Below the pieces are notes generated by a model. It made no database searches. It saw only the letters and a list, made by a program, of their open reading frames with translations, and was not told the DNA's origin. The translations under genes were made by a program, and so were the position numbers. A stretch of 64,000 nt of DNA from Chloroflexota bacterium (GTDB taxonomy: Bacteria; Chloroflexota; Anaerolineae; Anaerolineales; Villigracilaceae): positions 620,001 through 684,000 of the forward strand of contig JACRPQ010000004.1 in assembly GCA_016223135.1 (NCBI GenBank), in the 5' to 3' direction. This document shows positions 60,996 through 64,000 of the stretch, one piece after another. Position 1 is the first letter of the stretch. The number at the start of each line of letters is the position of its first letter.

Positions 60996-61919
60996 ATGAA
61001 ACATTTTCTTGCAGTATCCGATCTCTCCTCCGCTGAAGTTCAAGACCTGCTCGACCTGGCTGTAAAGTTGAAGGAGGAATATTTCAAGAAGGGCAACCCG
61101 CCCTATTTCAAGGGCAAGGTACTGGGGATGATTTTTCAAAAGCCCAGCCTGCGGACGCGCGTTTCCTTTGATATGGCAATGCGTCACTGCGGCGGCGACG
61201 CGCTCTACCTCTCGCCGAATGAAATCGGGCTCGGCAAGCGCGAAGCCATCTCGGATATTGCCCGCGTATTGTCGGGATATGTCCACGCCCTGATGGCGCG
61301 GGTGTTCGACCATGCCCATGTTTTGGAACTGGCGAAATGGTCCGAAATTCCCGTCATCAACGGCTTGAGCGATTACAATCATCCCTGCCAGGCAATGGCG
61401 GATGCGCTCACCATTCAGGAAAAATTCGGCAAAACAAAAGGCTTAAACGTCACGTTTGTGGGCGACGGCAACAACGTGGCGGTTTCGCTCATGCATGTGG
61501 CGGCGAAACTGGGCTGGAACTTTACGATTGCCAATCCCGAAGGCTACGACCTCGCGCCCAAAGCCGTTGAAATTGCGCAGGAGATTGCCAAAGAAACCGG
61601 CAGCAAACTGACCTTCCTGCGCGACCCGCACGAGGCGGTGAAAGGCGCGCACGTCATCTACACCGATACGTGGACCTCGATGGGGCAGGAGGAAGAAGCC
61701 GCCAAACGCGAAAAGGTCTTCCCGCCGTATCAGGTCAATGCGCAGTTGGTCAGCGAAGCGGATAAGGACGTAATCGTCATGCACTGCCTGCCGGCGCACC
61801 GCAATCAGGAATTGACCGACGATGTGGCGGACGGTCCGCATTCGGTCATCTTCCCGCAGGCGCATAACCGCCTCCACGCGCAAAAGGCAATTTTGGCAAG
61901 ACTCTTCGGAGTGATGTGA
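60996..61919 (+). CDS. argF: Ornithine carbamoyltransferase
   Basis: A 307-residue enzyme that joins ornithine and carbamoyl phosphate to citrulline in arginine synthesis. The carbamoyl-phosphate loop reads [13 protein letters not shown] (the common form is STRTR). [14 protein letters not shown] and the ornithine-binding [11 protein letters not shown] are intact. Strong RBS (AAGGAG) 10 bases before the ATG; a two-codon start-stop (ATGATATGA) overlaps the start. It is followed by ornithine aminotransferase in the same direction, so the pair may instead work in ornithine/arginine breakdown. Confidence 0.94.
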   Translation: MKHFLAVSDLSSAEVQDLLDLAVKLKEEYFKKGNPPYFKGKVLGMIFQKPSLRTRVSFDMAMRHCGGDALYLSPNEIGLGKREAISDIARVLSGYVHALMARVFDHAHVLELAKWSEIPVINGLSDYNHPCQAMADALTIQEKFGKTKGLNVTFVGDGNNVAVSLMHVAAKLGWNFTIANPEGYDLAPKAVEIAQEIAKETGSKLTFLRDPHEAVKGAHVIYTDTWTSMGQEEEAAKREKVFPPYQVNAQLVSEADKDVIVMHCLPAHRNQELTDDVADGPHSVIFPQAHNRLHAQKAILARLFGVM

Positions 61920-62009
61920 TCACAGCCGTGAAGTGCACAAAAGGCTTATTTTCTCCGTTGATTTTCCTTTGTGTCTTTCATGGTGAAAAAAAATAAACAG
62001 GTGAAATAA

Positions 62010-63212
62010 ATGAATACAAAAGATTTTATAACATTGGAAGAACAGTACGGCGCGCACAACTACCATCCGCTCGATGTGGTCATCGAACGCGCGGAGGGAG
62101 TGTGGGTCTATGACGTGGAAGGGAAGAGGTACCTCGACTGTCTCTCCTCCTATTCGGCGGTCAATCAGGGACACGTTCACCCGCAGATTCTCGCGGCTTT
62201 GCTCGAACAGGCAAAGCGGGTCACACTGACCTCCCGCGCTTTCCGCAACGACCAATTGCCGCTTCTTTACAAAGAACTTTCCGACATGACCGGCTACGAA
62301 ATGTCCCTGCCGATGAACAGCGGCGCTGAGGCGGTCGAGACGGCGGTCAAACTGGCGCGCAAGTGGGCATATCAGGTCAAGGGTGTGCCGCGTCATCAGG
62401 CGGAAATCATCGTGGCGGAGGGAAACTTTCACGGGCGCACGGTCACCATCATCTCGTTTTCCACTGAGCCTTCCTATCGCAATGACTTCGGTCCGTTCAC
62501 GCCCGGCTTTGTGACCGTGAAATACGGCGACGCCGAAGCAATTGAAAAGGCAATCACTCCCAATACGGCGGCGGTGCTGCTCGAACCGATTCAAGGCGAA
62601 GCGGGCGTCATCGTCCCGCCGGCAGGATATTTGAAGAAGGTGGCGGAGATTTGCAAGCGGAACAACGTGCTTTTCATCGCGGATGAGATTCAAACGGGTC
62701 TGGCGCGGACGGGGAAACTGTTCGCCTCGCAGCATGAGGACGTTCGCCCGGATGTGATGATTGTGGGCAAGGCATTGAGCGGCGGCTTTTACCCGGTCTC
62801 GGCGGTGCTGGCAGACCGCGATGTGCTCGGCTTGTTCCAGCCCGGCGAACACGGCTCCACTTTTGGCGGCAATCCGCTGGGGGCGGCGGTGGCGCGTGCG
62901 GCGCTGCGCGTGATCCGCGAAGAGAAATTGGCGGAGCGCGCCCAGCAGTTGGGCAATTACTTCATGGAGCAGTTGGCGGAGATGCCCAGCCCGCACGTCA
63001 AAGAGGTGCGTGGAAAGGGACTGCTGATTGGCGTGGAGTTGAAGCCGGAAGCCGGAGGCGCGCGCCGCTTCTGCGAGGCGCTGCAGACCAAAGGCATCCT
63101 CGCCAAAGAGACGCACGAACACGTCATCCGTTTTGCGCCGCCGCTGGTGATTGATAAGGAAACCATAGATTGGGCGCTGCCGTCCATTCGTGAAGTGTTG
63201 AATATGAAATAA
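62010..63212 (+). CDS. rocD: Ornithine aminotransferase
   Basis: A 400-residue class III aminotransferase converting ornithine to glutamate semialdehyde. PLP-site sequence: [18 protein letters not shown], the long loop [27 protein letters not shown] and the Schiff-base lysine in [16 protein letters not shown]. The N-terminus [20 protein letters not shown] and [17 protein letters not shown] are typical of RocD. Cytoplasmic. It lies 90 bases after argF, in a gap holding TTTTCTTTGTG-type repeat debris, and is followed by a hairpin and an alanine dehydrogenase gene. Confidence 0.94.
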   Translation: MNTKDFITLEEQYGAHNYHPLDVVIERAEGVWVYDVEGKRYLDCLSSYSAVNQGHVHPQILAALLEQAKRVTLTSRAFRNDQLPLLYKELSDMTGYEMSLPMNSGAEAVETAVKLARKWAYQVKGVPRHQAEIIVAEGNFHGRTVTIISFSTEPSYRNDFGPFTPGFVTVKYGDAEAIEKAITPNTAAVLLEPIQGEAGVIVPPAGYLKKVAEICKRNNVLFIADEIQTGLARTGKLFASQHEDVRPDVMIVGKALSGGFYPVSAVLADRDVLGLFQPGEHGSTFGGNPLGAAVARAALRVIREEKLAERAQQLGNYFMEQLAEMPSPHVKEVRGKGLLIGVELKPEAGGARRFCEALQTKGILAKETHEHVIRFAPPLVIDKETIDWALPSIREVLNMK

Positions 63213-63219
63213 CAGCAGA

Positions 63220-63250
63220 CTTCCGAAGCCTTCAAGACTTCGGAAGTTTC
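63220..63250 (+). terminator. Hairpin after rocD
   Basis: A perfect 10-bp stem ACTTCCGAAG / CTTCGGAAGT with a nine-base loop, followed by only two more T. A weak terminator or processing site. The RBS of the next gene begins six bases later. Confidence 0.55.
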
Positions 63251-63265
63251 ATGTGGAGGTGATTC

Positions 63266-64000
63266 ATGAACATAGGCATTCCGAAAGAAAGGCGTCCCTT
63301 TGAGTTTCGGGTGGGGTTGTCCCCGGCCGGGGTGGCGATTCTGACTCAGAAGGGGCATCAGGTATACGTCGAGCATGAAGCGGGTGTGGGCGCCGGCTTC
63401 AGCGATTTGGAATATGAAAAAGCCGGGGCGCGTCTCGTCTATTCGGCGGATGAAGTCTTCGGGCGCGCCGATTTATTGCTCAAGGTTGCCCGTCCCACCA
63501 AAGAGGAAATCGAATGGCAGCGTCCTGGCACAACGATTGCCGGGCTGCTGCATCTTGCCTCCACACAGCGCAATAAGATTGACCTGCTGCTGGAGAAGAA
63601 GATTACCTCGGTGGCGTATGAACAAATTCAACTGGCGGATAACTCCCTGCCGGTCCTGCGTCCCTTCAGCGAGATCGGCGGAAGCATGTGCGCCACGATT
63701 GCGGCGCGCTTCCTGCAAAACAACCGCGGCGGCAAAGGGATTCTGCTGGGCGGCGTGCCCGGCGTGCCGCCCGCCGAGGTGGTGATTTTGGGCAGCGGCG
63801 TGGTGGCGACCTATGCCACCCGTGCCTTCCTGGGGCTGGGCGCACATGTGACAGTGATTAGCAACGACCTGGCAGGCTTACAGCGTTTGCACGAATGCTT
63901 CCCCGGCATCGTCACGATGATGTCGTCCGAGCGCAACATCGAAAAGGCGACCGCCTTTGCCGATGTGGTGGTGGGCGCCGTGCTGGTGCCGGGTCAGCGT
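63266..64000 (+). CDS. ald: Alanine dehydrogenase, 5' part (cut by the window end)
   Basis: The frame from ATG 63266 stays open to the window edge (245 codons seen). It starts MNIGIPKERRPFEFRVGLSP, as in alanine dehydrogenase/transhydrogenase, with EHEAGVGAGFSD and the substrate-domain LLKVARPTKEEIE. The NAD-binding loop reads VVILGSGVVATYATRAFLGL. It would interconvert alanine and pyruvate with NAD. RBS GGAGG seven bases before the ATG. The GGVPGVPPAEV segment before the NAD fold is typical. The 3' third of the gene lies outside the window. Confidence 0.9.
   Translation, partial: MNIGIPKERRPFEFRVGLSPAGVAILTQKGHQVYVEHEAGVGAGFSDLEYEKAGARLVYSADEVFGRADLLLKVARPTKEEIEWQRPGTTIAGLLHLASTQRNKIDLLLEKKITSVAYEQIQLADNSLPVLRPFSEIGGSMCATIAARFLQNNRGGKGILLGGVPGVPPAEVVILGSGVVATYATRAFLGLGAHVTVISNDLAGLQRLHECFPGIVTMMSSERNIEKATAFADVVVGAVLVPGQR

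Noticed and set aside
60991-60999. Start-stop leader ATGATATGA overlapping the argF start
   Set aside because: Only two codons and easily formed by chance; no attenuator structure beside it.

Overview
The window reads as a chromosomal segment of an anaerobic or facultative member of the Chloroflexota, most likely Anaerolineae. This is inferred from gene content (MttB-family methyltransferases, menaquinone-type electron-transfer genes, a VIT1-type ferritin-like protein, a large cyclase/ATPase/TPR protein), from coding style, and from a very heavy load of short dispersed repeats. No rRNA, complete tRNA, CRISPR array or insertion sequence with a transposase was seen.

Region 1 (about 1-12.7 kb). 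Two small membrane proteins come first. A minus-strand block follows for corrinoid-dependent methyl transfer: an MFS transporter, a GntR/FCD regulator, one corrinoid protein and three MttB-superfamily methyltransferases, with an S9 peptidase and an M20 amidohydrolase interleaved. A plausible reading is import of an N-methylated or conjugated compound, release of the methylated moiety by hydrolysis, and transfer of its methyl group to the corrinoid protein. nadD lies upstream.

Region 2 (about 13-25 kb). Mostly housekeeping and accessory metabolism: an FAD oxidoreductase, ligA, a SulP anion transporter, a Gfo/Idh oxidoreductase, an alpha-oxoamine synthase, an MFS transporter with a membrane-anchored methyltransferase, a DUF2270-DUF2179 protein and an SLC13-type permease.

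Region 3 (25.5-46 kb) is the most interesting. It is one long minus-strand gene series that looks like a complete cytoplasmic sulfane-sulfur oxidation pathway. In transcription order: tusA, two DsrE-family proteins, shdrC1, shdrB1, a SAM methyltransferase, shdrA, an unknown protein, a fused HdrC-HdrB protein, a GIY-YIG protein, etfB, etfA, a membrane HdrD/NarI-type Fe-S protein resembling EtfAB:menaquinone oxidoreductase, a zinc-finger protein, two lipoate-binding proteins (LbpA), a lipoate ligase, a fused Fe-S/NrfD subunit, a CcdA-like membrane protein and a SoeA-like molybdopterin oxidoreductase. The inferred route is sulfur on TusA/DsrE, oxidation by sHdr with LbpA, sulfite, then oxidation by the Soe-like enzyme, with electrons leaving through EtfAB and the membrane protein to menaquinone. 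A NarL-type two-component system is divergent to tusA.

Region 4 (48-64 kb). A lipoprotein; glmS followed by a toxin-antitoxin pair framed by a perfect 44-bp duplication of the glmS 3' end; a DUF1786 protein; a VIT1-type protein; a 1410-residue protein built like mammalian soluble adenylyl cyclase; a cytochrome P450; and argF, rocD and a truncated alanine dehydrogenase.

A second theme runs through the window. At least six families of short repeats (8-bp tandem arrays, a 105-bp nested palindrome, GGTCTCGATACG palindromes, TTGGTAATT-type arrays and others) sit directly on or beside stop codons. In several genes (ligA, soeA, the Fe-S/NrfD fusion, the DUF1786 gene) they are inserted in frame inside coding sequence.
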